Shown here: positions 35,695-48,546 of the stretch, piece by piece
Layout: every line of letters starts with the position of its first letter
Numbering within the stretch: position 1 is the stretch's first letter
Assembly (NCBI GenBank): GCA_905182985.1
Contig: CAJJDN010000128.1
Span: forward strand, 195,978 to 259,977
Length of the DNA: 64,000 bases
Source: Paramecium sonneborni
Lineage: Eukaryota; Ciliophora; Oligohymenophorea; Peniculida; Parameciidae
Reading direction: 5' to 3'
The notes under the pieces: model-generated
What the model was told of the DNA's origin: nothing
Databases searched by the model: none
Seen by the model: only the letters and a program-made list of their open reading frames with translations
Translations under genes and position numbers: made by a program

Positions 35695-36946
35695 CTTTTT
35701 TATTTATTATTAAGGATTACTTTGGGACTGAGTATTTTCTGGTAAATTCATTTCTACTTTTCCTACCAAATCTGCTCTTATATCTGCTGCCTTTGTAAAT
35801 AATCCACCTCCTACTCTACCAAATAATAAAAATGTTGATCTTACTAAACAAAATGCTTTTACATAATCAAACATTGTCACTAAATCTTCAAAGTTATTCT
35901 CATCACTTTTTACTATTACTGCATTATATATTATTATAAATGTTAAAATTAAATCTGTTCAAAGTCAAAAAGGAGAAAATTAAAAAGAGATATGCTATTC
36001 CTTTGTCTTTACTGATTTTCTCAAATTTACACTGTCCATGTTATTGATATCCATAAAAGAATCAGATTCTTTCATTTTTCATTAAAAATATCAGATTTCA
36101 GTTTCATAAAATAGTTTTTTATTTTTTTGGCCCTTAACTATTTTTCCACATCCATATGTTATTGTAATTATTTATATCAACAGTAGAGGTATGATTCACA
36201 TTTTAGATGAATTTTGGAGTTATTTAATCATCAATTTTACGTATACGTTACTTTAATAAGATACTCATATTAATATTAATAGCAAAATTAAATTTTATAA
36301 TCTTATATAATTTCAAAAGATAATAATTAAGTTCTTGATAATCATTCTTATTTTTAAAATAATTATGAGAATCTGTTTGGACTTTTAAATTGAATTTAAT
36401 TTAATTTTTTTTTTAAATTAGTTAACTCAGCCAAAGATATAATATTTTTAGATTAACCTTTAGTGCTTAAATATTAAGTTGATCCTGCTAACTCTTTCAT
36501 ATTATCTCGAAGTGAGGTGTTATGTGGATTTTTTCTACATTGTTTAGGGTTTGATAAAGAGACTGGTCTCCTTTATCTTAATTATTTTTAAGCAGTTTCT
36601 TATTATTTTTGATTTTCGTCCATAAAAACTTTAATTGCCTTAAAAATATTAATAATTTATACATTTAAGTTTGTTTAAATCATTTTTCTTAGAATCTATT
36701 CTTCCTTTGGTTATTATTTTTCCACTTCTTTTTAATCATTAATTTGCTGATACATTTTCATTAAAATTGATTCTTCTTCCAAATGCTAAAGCTTTTTCTT
36801 AATTAATTTCAATCCTAAAGTATTACTATGCTTTATTAATAACTTTCTAAAAGGATTTGATTTTTTTGATTTTTATTATAATGATTATTCTAATAGTTTT
36901 TATTTCTGTTTTTTTTTTTTTAATTATTCTTAAGCTTCTAAATAGC
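35695..36946. repeat. Direct duplication 3, copy B (1,252 bp)
   Basis: Second copy of 34442-35693, continuous with the 5' part of the gene at 36342-38570. Between 35961 and 36341 there is no firm gene; a 54-codon minus-strand frame at 36104-36268 is possible but unsupported. Confidence 0.97.
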
Positions 36947-38570
36947 CAGAAGTTAATTAAAATTCAGTTTTAATTTAATTATTTAATTACTTTAATGAGT
37001 CAATCTCTTTAGGTTCAGTAATGAATTTGTTACTAAATTTCTTTTTAAACATAAGAATTGCTTTTCCTAACTCAAAATCTTGTTATTATCTATGATTTTG
37101 TTAAATTTCATCTTAACAAGTCTTTTAAACATCAGATAACATAAAAAATGATTTTTCTTATTTTAATTAATTAATAATAACACTTGCTAATTCTTAATCA
37201 AGTTTTGGATAATCTGATTATTCAGTTTTGCAATATTAAGAAAAATCTGTAGGTCTTGTTTTTCTAGAAAATGAAGAGATTGAATTTTGTTTTAATAATT
37301 TAGATTCACTTTCTAAATTAATAAACTTTCTTGAATTTTATTCTGCTAAATCTTCAGTTGTAAATGATTAATATTATTTTGATAGTTATTATTGAATAGT
37401 TTCTCTTTCTGTTCTATTACTTTTTGGAACTGAATAGATTAAATAAGGTTAGGATTAAACAGGATTCTGATTAATTTTGAAATATTATTATCTATTTAAT
37501 TTCTAATAGTTAAATTTTTAATAAAATTTATCATTTAACAATTTTTGATAATCTTCTAAAATTTAATTTGATGTGCCTTTCATTTCAGTTTAATGATTAT
37601 CACAAAGAGATGAAAAGATGATCTGTCTTATTTCACATTCAGCTAAAATAGTATCAAAATATTTTTAGATATCTTAAAAACGACTATAAATTAGGATATG
37701 TAATTGATGTTCATCTTCAAGTCTTAAGACTTCAGTGCATAACCATTATGATAAATGTATGCATTCTTTCATTTGGGAATATTCAGACAAATATTCATAA
37801 CATAATGATTAGAGATACAGAATGACTATCATCTTCATTATGTATTATTCAACTGGTTTTAAATCCCCATCATCAATTACATTTGGAATCTTTTTTTATT
37901 TTAAAATTGCAAAGATCAAATCTTATAAACTTTATAAAGCAAGATCATAATTTTATAAGGATAATTTGAATTCATATAATTAAAAGTATAATTAGCCTGA
38001 ATTCTAATAATGTTAAATTTAAACTTTCATTATCTCAATGTTTTTTCTTTTATTTAATTCTTTGATTGATAAAAATAAATCAATCTTACACAACATCTTC
38101 AAGCTTTATGGAACTTCATTTGTAGATTTAAATATCTTAGCATAAATAATTAATTATCTTAATAATACTACCCAACATTCATTAATATAAAATTTTACTA
38201 TTTGTATAAATATGTTATATTTACTTTTATCTTTCTCTTTCAATCTATTTAAATGTGTTGCTTTTATTAAATTTCCAGGAACACATATAGTTTATCGAAT
38301 TCTTTATCTTAATCTATTAAGACCAATTTTTAATTCAATCTATGCAGTATTTAATTCTTCATATTGTTCTATTCCTTTTTCATTTTTTAACTTTTTTTAC
38401 AAATTGATATAGAAAACAGCTATGTATAAATTGCATCGATCAAGTAATAAATCTACTTTTGAAAAATTATCTCCTTATATGTATTATATTAATAAATTTT
38501 ATGCAGCCTTCAATAGTCTTCTGCAAATCTAAATATTTAATGATGCAATATCATTCTAAGAATAACTCAT
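36342..38570 (-). CDS. Large helical (TPR-like) protein, 742 aa
   Basis: Single uninterrupted frame of 742 codons. The N-terminal 330 residues alternate helices in a TPR-like way (LDRCNLYIAVFYINLQKKLK; YELYEFKLSLQNYDLALQSL-type patterns; YIMKMIVILYLQSLCYEYLS). The C-terminal half is Gln/Ser/Lys-rich and probably disordered, with a coiled coil near residue 560. No named family. The start at 38570 is the first ATG that opens the frame; upstream frames differ. The gene lies 174 bp downstream of the Rubicon-homology gene on the same strand. The orphan 3' piece at 35089-35693 is an assembly copy. Confidence 0.65.
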
Positions 38571-38744
38571 AAAATGTTTATCTAACAATAAAATAACTTT
38601 TCTATTGCCATTCTTTTAGGTTAATTTTAAAATACCTTCTTTAACATTCCAGTTGCATCATTTAAGATATTTTCTATTTGATATTTCTTCACTACAGAAC
38701 TTGTAAATTCCATGTTTATATTTATAAATAATATTTTATAATAA

Positions 38745-40357
38745 TCAACGTTGTAATTTGTTTCTGTTAATATATTGGTTTTGTCCACATTTAGTACATT
38801 TATCATAAAAACATGATCTATGGAATATCTTTTTGCATTTTCTGCAATATTAAGTTCCAACAATGTCAAAGATGTATATATTACCTTTTAAACATTCAGC
38901 ACATTTTACACTTAATTTTTAACATTATGGACATTTAGATATATGATCTATGCCATAATCATAAGCTTCATTTACGATTTTAAATAAAGTTTTATTATTA
39001 ATTTCAATGAAATTTTTAAGACTAAAAAGATTGATAGGTAATATTAAATGAGAGTAATTTTATGTGAAATTGAAATCAAAATTAAAGTCTTGACATAACA
39101 AATCATACATTAATCTTAGAGATCGTTTTTTAATTAAAAAATCATATAAAATTTGATTCTTATAAACAACATTATCAAAATAATTGATTTAAAAGATGAT
39201 TTTTTCCATATTTTTTTTTATAGTATCATAAGCCTCTTTACTTACTTATTATTATGTAAAATCAAATTAATTAAGTATTAAATGTGGAATGACACTTAAC
39301 TGAGGACTAATACATTAATTACAAAAATATAAACCACTATAATGACAAAATTAAGCAGTTCCTTTAAAAAAGAAGTATTGACTTTTTTGAATTTAAGTTG
39401 AACAAGCATGACATTAGCCATTAAATTTATTAATAGGTGTTTATTAGCAATTCCAATATTCTTCAACTTATTTATCTCTTAATTCTCTTAATAATTTAGT
39501 AGATTTTTTGCATTAAAATGATATATATTAAGGTAAAGCCTTATGTAATTCTTAATCTGATTCATCTCCTTTGATAGAATCTTATTCCATTAATGGACTT
39601 CCAAAATTTAAATCTGGTGTTTCCATATCTTATTTTCTATGAGTAGGTGCATGAGTTGTTGAATCATCACAATCTAAAGAAAATACATGTTTAATTGGTT
39701 AAATATCTTCAAATTATTAAAATCTTTCAAAGAGATCTCCTTACATATTATTTGATATATTTGGAGGTTAAGGAAAGAATGTCTTTGTTTAAGTTTATTC
39801 TCTATACAAAGGTGTTGGAAGATCATAAATTTTATCTCCAATTAAAGTAATATGTTTGGAATAATAACTATCTAATATATCAACTAAGTCTCCTGATTTT
39901 ATACATGCATTATTCTAATATTTCTCCTTTGTGTCATTAGATAATATAAATTCTAAAAGAGTATTTGAATTCAATTCTAATAGAATCCAGATTGGTGCTT
40001 TAAGTCTGTCTACTTTGATGAATTTGAGGCACTTCTATATGAATTTTGTTGACTTTCTATTCTCTATTACAGGATAAAGATGATTGAAGAATCCACTGTG
40101 AACCTCAGATAATTATGGACTTTAAATTTGCTAAGCATTTCTAAATTCTATACTAACATATCTAATCCACTATTGAATATCTTCACTAAAACTGCTAATA
40201 GTTCTAATATATATTAATCATTTATTGGCACTTCTTAATCAGAATAAGGTATATGATCAACCAAATTTCTTAATTTACGAAGGATTTATTAATTAATGTT
40301 TCTTCTTCCCATTAAATCTGGAGTCGTTGTTGAGCTTTCCAAATCATATTTCATCAT
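38745..40357 (-). CDS. Rubicon-homology domain protein (DEF8/PLEKHM1-like)
   Basis: 529 aa with one 23-nt intron (40131-40153). The C-terminal half is a Rubicon-homology domain: FNGQCHACSTQI zinc knuckle, FCHYSGLYFCNQCISPQLSV, VIPHLILNQFDFTQQQVSKE, KKRSLRLMYDLL, then a second zinc cluster CPQCQKLSVKCAECLKG, YCRKCKKIFHRSC and CTKCGQ. The order and cysteine spacing match human DEF8/RUBCN/PLEKHM1, where the domain binds Rab7 on late endosomes, autophagosomes or lysosomes. The N-terminal 230 residues are acidic and Ser-rich with no RUN domain seen. A late-endosomal/autophagic role is inferred from the family. Confidence 0.9.
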
Positions 40358-40759
40358 GTTTTAATATATTTATATATTCATATATATATATTGTTACTAA
40401 TATCATTATAATTTATTATCCAATCAGAATTACACTATTAATAAATACTTTAGTTTAGAATTCTCTAAATTTAATATCAAAATTACAATGTTTCATTCGA
40501 TAAAATATTATTTATATTTAAAAACCCAAAAACATTTGACACATCAGTAATTTCTTAAATTAAAATGAACATTAGTTTAATCAATCGATTTCATATTTAG
40601 CAATCATTTTATTTGTTTATGAATTAATTTCTTATTCATTAGATAAATCTTATATTATAAAATATCATTTCTTTGTTATAATAAGTGTAATACATAATAA
40701 AATAAAAAAACGTAGTTGATTATGAAACTATAATGAAAGTTAATACAAAAAAAAAATGT
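40358..40759. other. Intergenic AT-rich stretch
   Basis: No supported gene; includes a short TA run near 40380-40392. It separates two minus-strand genes. Confidence 0.5.
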
Positions 40760-41156
40760 TCATTCTATAACCACAGTAGAAGTATTATTGATCAGTTATG
40801 CTTCTAAAAAAGATTAAGACACTCTCTGATGTAATAATTTAGATGCATAACCGTTCAGTGTTAGAGATTAAGTTGGCTCAGTTAAACATAAAATTGATAA
40901 CATTTTTTTTTAAGTTTCTAATCTTTTCATTCTCCAATATTCCTATTCTTTCAAAACAGGGTCGGTTTTTGTTTGTATCCCTAAATTGTTAAGGTATTTC
41001 ACTATTTCTCTTTCAGTCTTCTTTTCTTCAGTATTTGAATATATTTCAATGGAGTCATTCAATTCTCTTAAATTAATTGGACTATCATAATTGGAATTGG
41101 AAAGCCTTAATATATCAAAATTTTATTCAGTTTTATGAATTTTTGTTTTCATCATA
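40760..41156 (-). CDS. Small hypothetical protein, 131-132 aa
   Basis: Open frame beginning MMKTKIHKTEQNFDILRLSN and ending at a TGA at 40760. Charged, helical, with a coiled segment EREIVKYLNNLGIQTKTDP and a C-terminus rich in Ser/Thr. No intron needed, no family recognised. Between it and the pseudokinase gene (41157-41450) a minus-strand stretch reads LDDMQIYFYELFDQLEYSG but has no start, so this gene might have an unseen upstream exon. Confidence 0.5.
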
Positions 41157-41450
41157 ACAATTATCAAGTGCAATCTAAAAAATAATTATTTATGAATTAT
41201 ATAAAATTTCTTCCTTTAAATACATAATTTAATTTAAGAGATTCTCAAAACATACCAGAATATTCTAACTAATCAAATAATTCATAAAAATATATTTACA
41301 TATCGTCTAAGTCGCCTTAGCTAATATCATATGTTCTATATCTAAATTTGTATTTGTCACAAACTAATAAACTTGAACTTAATTTTGATCCACATCTTAG
41401 ATATTTTATATATAAATGATATTATCAAATGATTAAAAAGAATAAATAAA

Positions 41451-43077
41451 TCAAATGCATCGTGAGCGATACATGCCAAAATGTTCCTTAAATGAAGGCA
41501 CTAAGTAATTTTGCTAATTCAGTTTTTCAATTTTGTCATTCAATAAATTCTCATCTTCATCATTAGAATCTACAAAGGTTTCTGAATTGATTTTTTGATT
41601 TTACTTTATTTAAACAAAAAGAGAATTTGGATCTTACCCTTATTTAACAAAGGAGCTATTTTCATCATTAAAATTATTTATAGTTTTCTTAATATCACAT
41701 TCACTATCTCTTATTTCAATAATGGTTCTTAAACTAGGAAATGCCATTTATTTAGTCATTAACTTTGATATCTTCTTTTCTTTATTATTTATCAGCCAAA
41801 CATGTTTTAATGCATCATTAATACTTATCCTAAAGTTAGGATTTGGTTAAATCATTTTTTTTATTAAATCTAATTAGCTTATACTAAATAATTATGGATA
41901 ATCCTAAGATTATTTTTATTTTAATATCAATTTTTCTTATTCTATAATTATTTGCATTAATTATTATGATAAAATTTAAAAGTAATCCATGTTGAATGGC
42001 TAAGTAAAATTAAAAAATGTTATTAAACCTAAAATCACTCCTAATTAATAAATATCTGTTTGAGTTGAAGGACTTATTCCTTAATTTATTTCAGGTGCTA
42101 TCAGATAATTTGGAATTGATTGAATATACTTAGAAAGTGTTTTTGAATCGTAAAACTAAAGTAATAATTTTAATTACTTTATAATTTGAATTAACTAAAT
42201 ATGCTCCAAATTGTGTTTTTAGATTGCTGTAACAAACAATATTTTCAAATGATATTTTCCCATGAAATAATTCTTCATCTGATAGAGATTTAAGTGCTAT
42301 CAAAATTGATACACAAATTGTTGCTATTTATTATTAAGTTAAAAAATTTTTTTTTGTTTAATTATAAAATTAATCAAGTGAATTACCCTTAAAATATTTG
42401 CAAACTATAAATAACATTTATTTTTCTTCAAAAACACCCAATGTTTAAATGTAATTACTAATTGATGAATTTCTTAATATTTTTAAATAATTGTCAAGTA
42501 ATTCTGCTTAGTCATAATTTTGAATATTTGCTAAATTAATCACCTATGAAGTAAATAACGATTTTTGCTTTTTATGTTAAATTTAATAAAAATTTTAACA
42601 CACTAATTCTACTACTTTAAATTTCTTATAAAAATTATTTCTTTTGCAAAATTTTTTAATACAACTATTCCATTATTTTAGTGATAATGGATGAGAAAAT
42701 ATTAATACTAATTATCCAGTTTGATTAATAAGCTTTAAAAAATATGCTCTAAAGTGAGACGATTAGTATCTCTTCTTTTCAATAAAACAATCGTTTAAAA
42801 CAAGACAAAATTGATTGTCATAAATCAATAAGCCTCTAAACTAAGAAATCTTTTTTTATCCGAACCATTTATCTGCCCATATCGTTGCTACACCTTCATG
42901 TTCTGGAACATGAATATTAATTTATAATGAATCTTTAGGAATCATTCTAATATTCGATTTTAATTCTAACACCTGTGAGTTTTTCATTATCCATTCAAGA
43001 TTTGTTTGATTTTCTAAAGCAGCTAATTTATCAAGTCTTTCACTTGAAGCTCTTGGCCGAATATTATTTTTTATCAT
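41451..43077 (-). CDS. Protein-kinase-like pseudokinase
   Basis: 534 aa with one 22-nt intron (42156-42177). Residues 1-170 look like a PH-like beta-rich domain ending in a helix (HPLSLKQWNSCIKKF). A kinase fold follows but without catalytic residues: the hinge is MLFIVCKYFKGNSLDQF, the catalytic loop reads LFHGKISFENIV (HRD to HGK, Asn kept), and DFG is replaced (FGAYLVNSNYKFYDSK). An APE-like motif (YLIAPEIN) and subdomain IX (DIYQLGVILGL) and XI (NPNFRISINDALKHVWL) survive. The frame is intact, so this looks like a real scaffold-type pseudokinase rather than decay. Partner unknown. Confidence 0.82.
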
Positions 43078-43966
43078 TTTTAATTATTAATCAAATTTTT
43101 TATTCCAATAATTAAGATTTTTGGTAAGTATTTTTATAGACTTTTAATATATTTTTTTATCATCAAAATAATAATAAAGAATATAAATATTATCTCTTAC
43201 ACATAAAATTTATATAAGTTAGAGCTCTATTCTTTATAAATGTTTTGGTGAATTAATAAAATAATCTATTCCAAAATGTGTAATCGATTATTATTCATTA
43301 TAATAGTAAAGATTTATAAATTAGAAAGATATAAAATCATTTTCTGATGCATGTTATTGTCAATACATTGTGATAATTAAGATATTATTATTTAAAATTT
43401 TTAAAATTATTTTTGTTTGATGAATCAATAATTTTATTTTTCTGATCATGATGAATTTTCTTTACTCTTTAAGAAGTGTCAGAAAAGATAAAATGAAAAA
43501 TTCAACAAATTTAATAAATTTATTATCAAAAATGATTGTTTATTTTTATGATTAGACTCTAAGTATGAGATAAAGATTTTAAGAAATTCTTATATAATGT
43601 CTAAATAGATTCAACAAAAAATTATAATAATTTTAATGTCTCTACCATTTTTGAATTTATAATTATTTCGAAATATAATATGCTTCAGTAAGAAAGCAGT
43701 GAAATTATGCTCAAAAATAATTTAAATTTATTTTGATTTTGTAGTCAATAAAGAGAATTGAAATTTCCATAATTTTGAAAAAGGCAAAAAACTCTAAATA
43801 ATATTATATTCAACTAAATTTTATATCCATAAAATATTTGATTCATAATTTATTTACTAAAAAATGAATTATATAAAATATTAATTAATTTTATGATTTA
43901 AATAAAAAATTTATAAATTCTTAATAAAATATATTTTGATATGTTTAATTTAATGAATGATAAATT
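43078..43966. other. AT-rich intergenic stretch, 889 bp
   Basis: No gene supported. Open frames on both strands (for example minus 43090-43310 and plus 43490-43950) are short, shift frame and have low-complexity Ile/Leu/Phe/Lys/Asn content. May include upstream regulatory DNA of the pseudokinase and downstream DNA of the K+ channel. Confidence 0.5.
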
Positions 43967-46841
43967 TCACATATTCTCTTCTTCAGTAATCATACCAATT
44001 TTTAGATTATCCGACTGAAAAATTTTAAATTTTCTGATAAATTCAGACGGATAAAGTAAATATCCCATAAATTTTTTAATTTAAGTTTGTATTTAAACAT
44101 TTTGTGGTTTATTTGCTCTACTAATTGATATAGAAACATTATGTTATGGAAAATAATCATGGAAATTTTTAATAGTTTCAAACTCTATTAAACCTTTTTT
44201 ATGGTATTTTTGTTTGTTACTTTGTTTCAAATATAATAGTTCAATAGCTTCTTTATCAGTAATTTTCATATTTTTATTTTATGTTAAATTTTCATAGCGT
44301 AATTTTAATTCATCATCAAAATTAATTTCATAATTAGTATTAATTAATTCTTGTAAATAGTTTTACTTTTAAGCATTATTATTTAAACTAAGTTAATACA
44401 TATTTAAGAGATTTATTCCTTGAGATTACCTTCTAGATGCTAAACTATTCTATCTTTGTAATCCCATACCGTCTAATTATATATCTACTTATTATTTTTT
44501 ATTTGATTAATTAACTCCAATTTTTTTGTTATTATTTATGCTTCTTTTTATTTAATCAATATTATTGTCAGGTATATAAGATAAAAGAGAGTCTCTTTTT
44601 GTTGGTTATTTTTAAGCTAAAGTTGTTGAAGCTTGTAAATTATCAATTTTAATTTCAGGTTTTTCTTTTATGTCATCTTAAAAATTATTTAAAAATGATT
44701 GATTATTAATATTATTACTATTAATATTTGCAGGTTAAGGTAAATAATATTTTTTCAAAAATTGTTATTTGCTCTCACTAAAATCAGGATTTTCTAATTC
44801 TTAAAGCAATATCCTAGATAATTTATAATATCTCCTTGAAAATTCTTATCTTCCTTATTATTAAGGATATTAAATTCTTTTAATTAAAAAATCTTTTTAA
44901 GGTACATAATGAAGCATTGAACAATCAATAATTTCATGTCCATATTGATAGCAAGAATCACATTATTTTTTTATATAAGATGATTTAAAATTAAATAATA
45001 AATCATCCCTTATAGAACAGAATTTTTCATAATCATTAGGAAATTCTTTCAATTCTTATAAGAAATCTTATCTAGATAAGATTAATAATTTAGTAAATCC
45101 AATACTTTTAATATTTTAATTTTTATTATGAAATCCTAAAAATAAGTTATCCAATCCAACAACATCATCTTTTTTTGCTTTTTAAACAACCATTCCAGAT
45201 TCAATTATAATATTGATTTCTCCTTCATCTACAAAATAACATTAAATATTATTATCTAATTCAATTATTTATTCTGGTTACATTTATATTTATTAAACTT
45301 TTTTTAATAATTTTTATTGTAATTAATGACTAAAGTTTTATTTTAATAGAGTAACTTTAGCAAATATTCTACTATTTGCCTAAATAATGAGTTATTCTCT
45401 TAAATTTAATGATAACTGAGAGATTATTACTTTCTCTTCTTCTGTATCTTATCCTTATAAAGATGTCCAATAATGATTTAAATATTATCTAATTTAAATT
45501 TGTAAATTATATGGTACTTTCTTTTTATTCATATAACTATTAATTGTTCTCAATTTATTTTTTGTTTCTTCACCATAATCTGATATTTTTTCAATTATAG
45601 ACCCAACTGTATTAATGGAATAAGGAAGTTAAATACTTGAAATTAAGATTAGAACTATACAAATAGATTTTTCTAATCCACTTTTGGGGGTAATATCACC
45701 ATATCCAACTGTAAACATTGTCACACAAACATAATAAAATGATTACAAATATTCATCTGTCCAATCAATTATTGGAAGATATTCTAAAGTATCTAACCAA
45801 GTAAATTCATCGTTTTCTTTACTATAATTTCCAACCTTAATAAATACTTTAATTTATTACCCAAAACCATAAGCAAGAAAATAAATGAATTACATAAAAT
45901 AATAAAAGTAAAAATTTTAGTAATTCTAAACAACTTGATACTTTTTTAGATAAATTTAATGCAGATTCATATTAACTTGCTTTATAATGTACATTTATTT
46001 AATGAGATAAAACACTCAATAAAACTAAGTATATAGGGTTCTATGTCACATTAATTATTGTATCAGTAGTTTTACAAGCTATGAATAATATTATCAAAAT
46101 TATAGTAGATATCCATTCTAATCCATAAGATTTTGTAATATGATGTTTAAATATCTAAATTCTATTAGTTATCAAAGATCCTGCATTATAATAAGCTGTA
46201 TTAAAACCAATTATAAAATCAATAGATAATATGATTAACATAATTATAGTTGATGTATAATACCTACTATAAAGTAATGGTATGTTTGTCCATGCTAATT
46301 CTAATGGGATTAGGTACAAAAAGTACAATTTGGATAAAATTGCAATTATATCCCATATTACAATTTTTGTACTTTCTGGAGTTAATAAAGGTAAAGCTTT
46401 TATATATTATGTTAGATTATCTACAAAAGGTTTAAAAATTCTTAGAATTTTCTTAGTTAACAGCCTATCAATAAAAATTTTAAACGACGTTTATTTTTGT
46501 ATAAAACTAATATTTCCAATGGCTTTATCATTCAAATAGCTTAAATGTTGATTTGTAAAATTTTTTAAGTTGTTTTTACGAGAAAGCAGTATATCAAGGA
46601 TTTTTTTCACTTTAGTATTATCTGCTTAGAGAGTTTTAAGAACCAATCGTTCTTAATAATCAACTGAGATTTATTTTCCTACAAAATTAAGCAATCTTTA
46701 TCCCAAACTTTTTGAACGTGAAGTCAAATAACTACTTTTTCTAACACAAGACATTCTCAATTGATGATCAATTTCTCTTTGTGTTTCTAAGCGTTCCCCT
46801 AATAATTATGGAGATTTCTAAATTCCATATTAATCACTCAT
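43967..46841 (-). CDS. Cyclic-nucleotide-gated/EAG-type K+ channel
   Basis: 949 aa with a 25-nt intron (45836-45860, ends AAG). Six membrane spans run from about residue 150 to 430 (IIMLIILSIDFIIGFNTAYY; LEWISTIILIILFIACKTTD; LLKFLLLLFYVIHLFSCLWF). The pore carries the K+ signature in YYVCVTMFTVGYGDITPK. A C-linker (QIQIRQYLNHYWTS) and a cyclic-nucleotide-binding-like domain follow (IIELDNNIQCYFVDEGEINI; DDVVGLDNLFLG), then a CxxC segment (CDSCYQYGHEIIDCS) and a long Asn-rich tail. S4 is weakly charged. The subclass (EAG, HCN or CNG) is not decided here. Paramecium has many such channels, which set resting potential and motility. Confidence 0.93.
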
Positions 46842-46881
46842 GATAATTTTAATAAATAGAATGATAAAAACAAAATAAAAG

Positions 46882-47260
46882 TCAAGAATGATTATGTTAA
46901 TTATTTAAATAATGTTTTTGATTTTATTTAGCTACTATTTAAATCAGTTATTAAAAGTTTTCTATTGAATTTTATTTTAAAATGAGCCTTATCAAACATT
47001 ATTAGAATTAATTTTCATTAAACTATTATATAATCTAAAATATTATTATTCTTAAAAAATTGTTCAAAATTATTTCTTCTTTCTTATAAACATGCTTATT
47101 CTCAATTATATTATCAATAATTTTTAAATGAAATTATTATTATTATTCAATTTCATTTATGATTATTATGTATTAAGTATTGATTATATATTATTTTTTT
47201 ATAATTTAATTGAATAGAAGGTGAAATTGATTTAATAGAATCTTTTCTTTGACTCTTCAT
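46882..47260 (-). pseudogene. Small frame-shifted coding-like region
   Basis: Begins MKSQRKDSIKSISPSIQLNY, then after a run of seven A the protein-like reading moves to another frame (ENKHVYKKEEIILNNFL) ending at TGA 46882. Either a broken small gene or a sequencing indel. It lies 40 bp upstream of the K+ channel start on the same strand. No family. Confidence 0.3.
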
Positions 47261-47517
47261 TTTAATCTATTTTTAAAGTTTCACTAATTTTTGAATCTAT
47301 TTTAATTAAAATTTATTCAGTATATATATTAGTTTTAGAATATATTTAATCAATATTAAAAGGATAATCAAAGTTTTGTTTTTTAAGAAATACTAAATTT
47401 CAATTTATTTTGTTGTTTCGGCAATTTCTATTCAATCATGGAGTGTATAAGTTTTTCTTAAGGTTGACTAAGTATGGTAATTTGTTTAAGAGTGTTAGCT
47501 AATTATTATTTTGATAG

Positions 47518-48546
47518 TGATTTGATATTTTCATTTTATATTTGGATAAAGAGAGAGGATTAATCAAAACAATTAGCATTTATTTATAAATTTCATTAAG
47601 AATTTAAGAGATATTAAATTTTTTTCAAATAGGTTTATAAATTTACTTATTATATTTTAATTGGTTTATTAGATAGAATCAATATTTTAATATCAATATC
47701 TGGTAAATATCTATCAGATATCTTCAAAGTGATTAGAGATGGTTAATTAGAACTCCAATAGTCTTATGATTATCATTTATTTATTATTGGAGTATATCTA
47801 TCAGCAATAAAATTTTATGATGATTTTAGAAAGATTAAATATTCTGGTTTAATCTATCTTAGCTTAAGAAAAACTTTAAGATCTAGAAAAAATGTTGAAT
47901 ATATTGATATAAATCTCGTTAAATTTAATAAAATTCAGAAGACTTTTAAAGAACTAAAATTCAATTTTAAAGTTTTTTGAAGTGTATCAGTATGTTAACA
48001 TTATTTTTGATTAAATTTAATAATGAATTAAAGAATTAATATTGTATTTAATTTTTATTCTTTGTTATTAAGTGAAGAAAAAATTCTAACAAATTAGAAT
48101 TTAAAGATATGATGTTTTTTGGGAATAATTAGAATTAAGTGATTATTAATTTAAATTAATTTTCTTAATTATTAGATTTGAAAATATTACTTTTATATTC
48201 AGGATTGAATAGAATAATAATAAATTAGCTTTATCTAATTCTGGGAGCAATGGTATAATTTATTGATTCTAATTTAATTTTTCTTTTAGAGAATTGTAAT
48301 TTATAAAATCAATTGAACTTTATATTTATTTATTATGTTGCTTCTATTAGTTATAATATTTTTGAAAACAAAACAAAATAAATTGAGTTTAAATAGTTAG
48401 CTTAAAGATATATGTAATTTCAAATGAGATTAAATATATTAGTTAGAGTGTTATATGATAGCATGTTTAATATACTTACAAATTTTGCTAACTTAATTAT
48501 AGGTCCAATTTAACAATTATGATTATGATAAAATAATTAATAAAAT
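47518..48546 (+). other. Probable 5' exons of the giant PAS/membrane protein
   Basis: One frame runs 47518-47980 with a protein-like sequence (RINILISISGKYLSDIFKVI; FYDDFRKIKYSGLIYLSLRK). Beyond it, pieces in other frames (QFIDSNLIFLLENCNLQNQL; FQMRLNILVRVLYDSMFNIL) lead up to the intact frame at 48547. TGA codons interrupt and I could not fit introns, so the 5' end of the downstream gene is either mis-sequenced or decayed. Confidence 0.45.

Noticed and set aside
40376..40400. Telomere or replication-origin signal in the TA-rich run
   Set aside because: Only simple TA repeats; no G4T2/G3T3 telomeric units and nothing specific to an origin.
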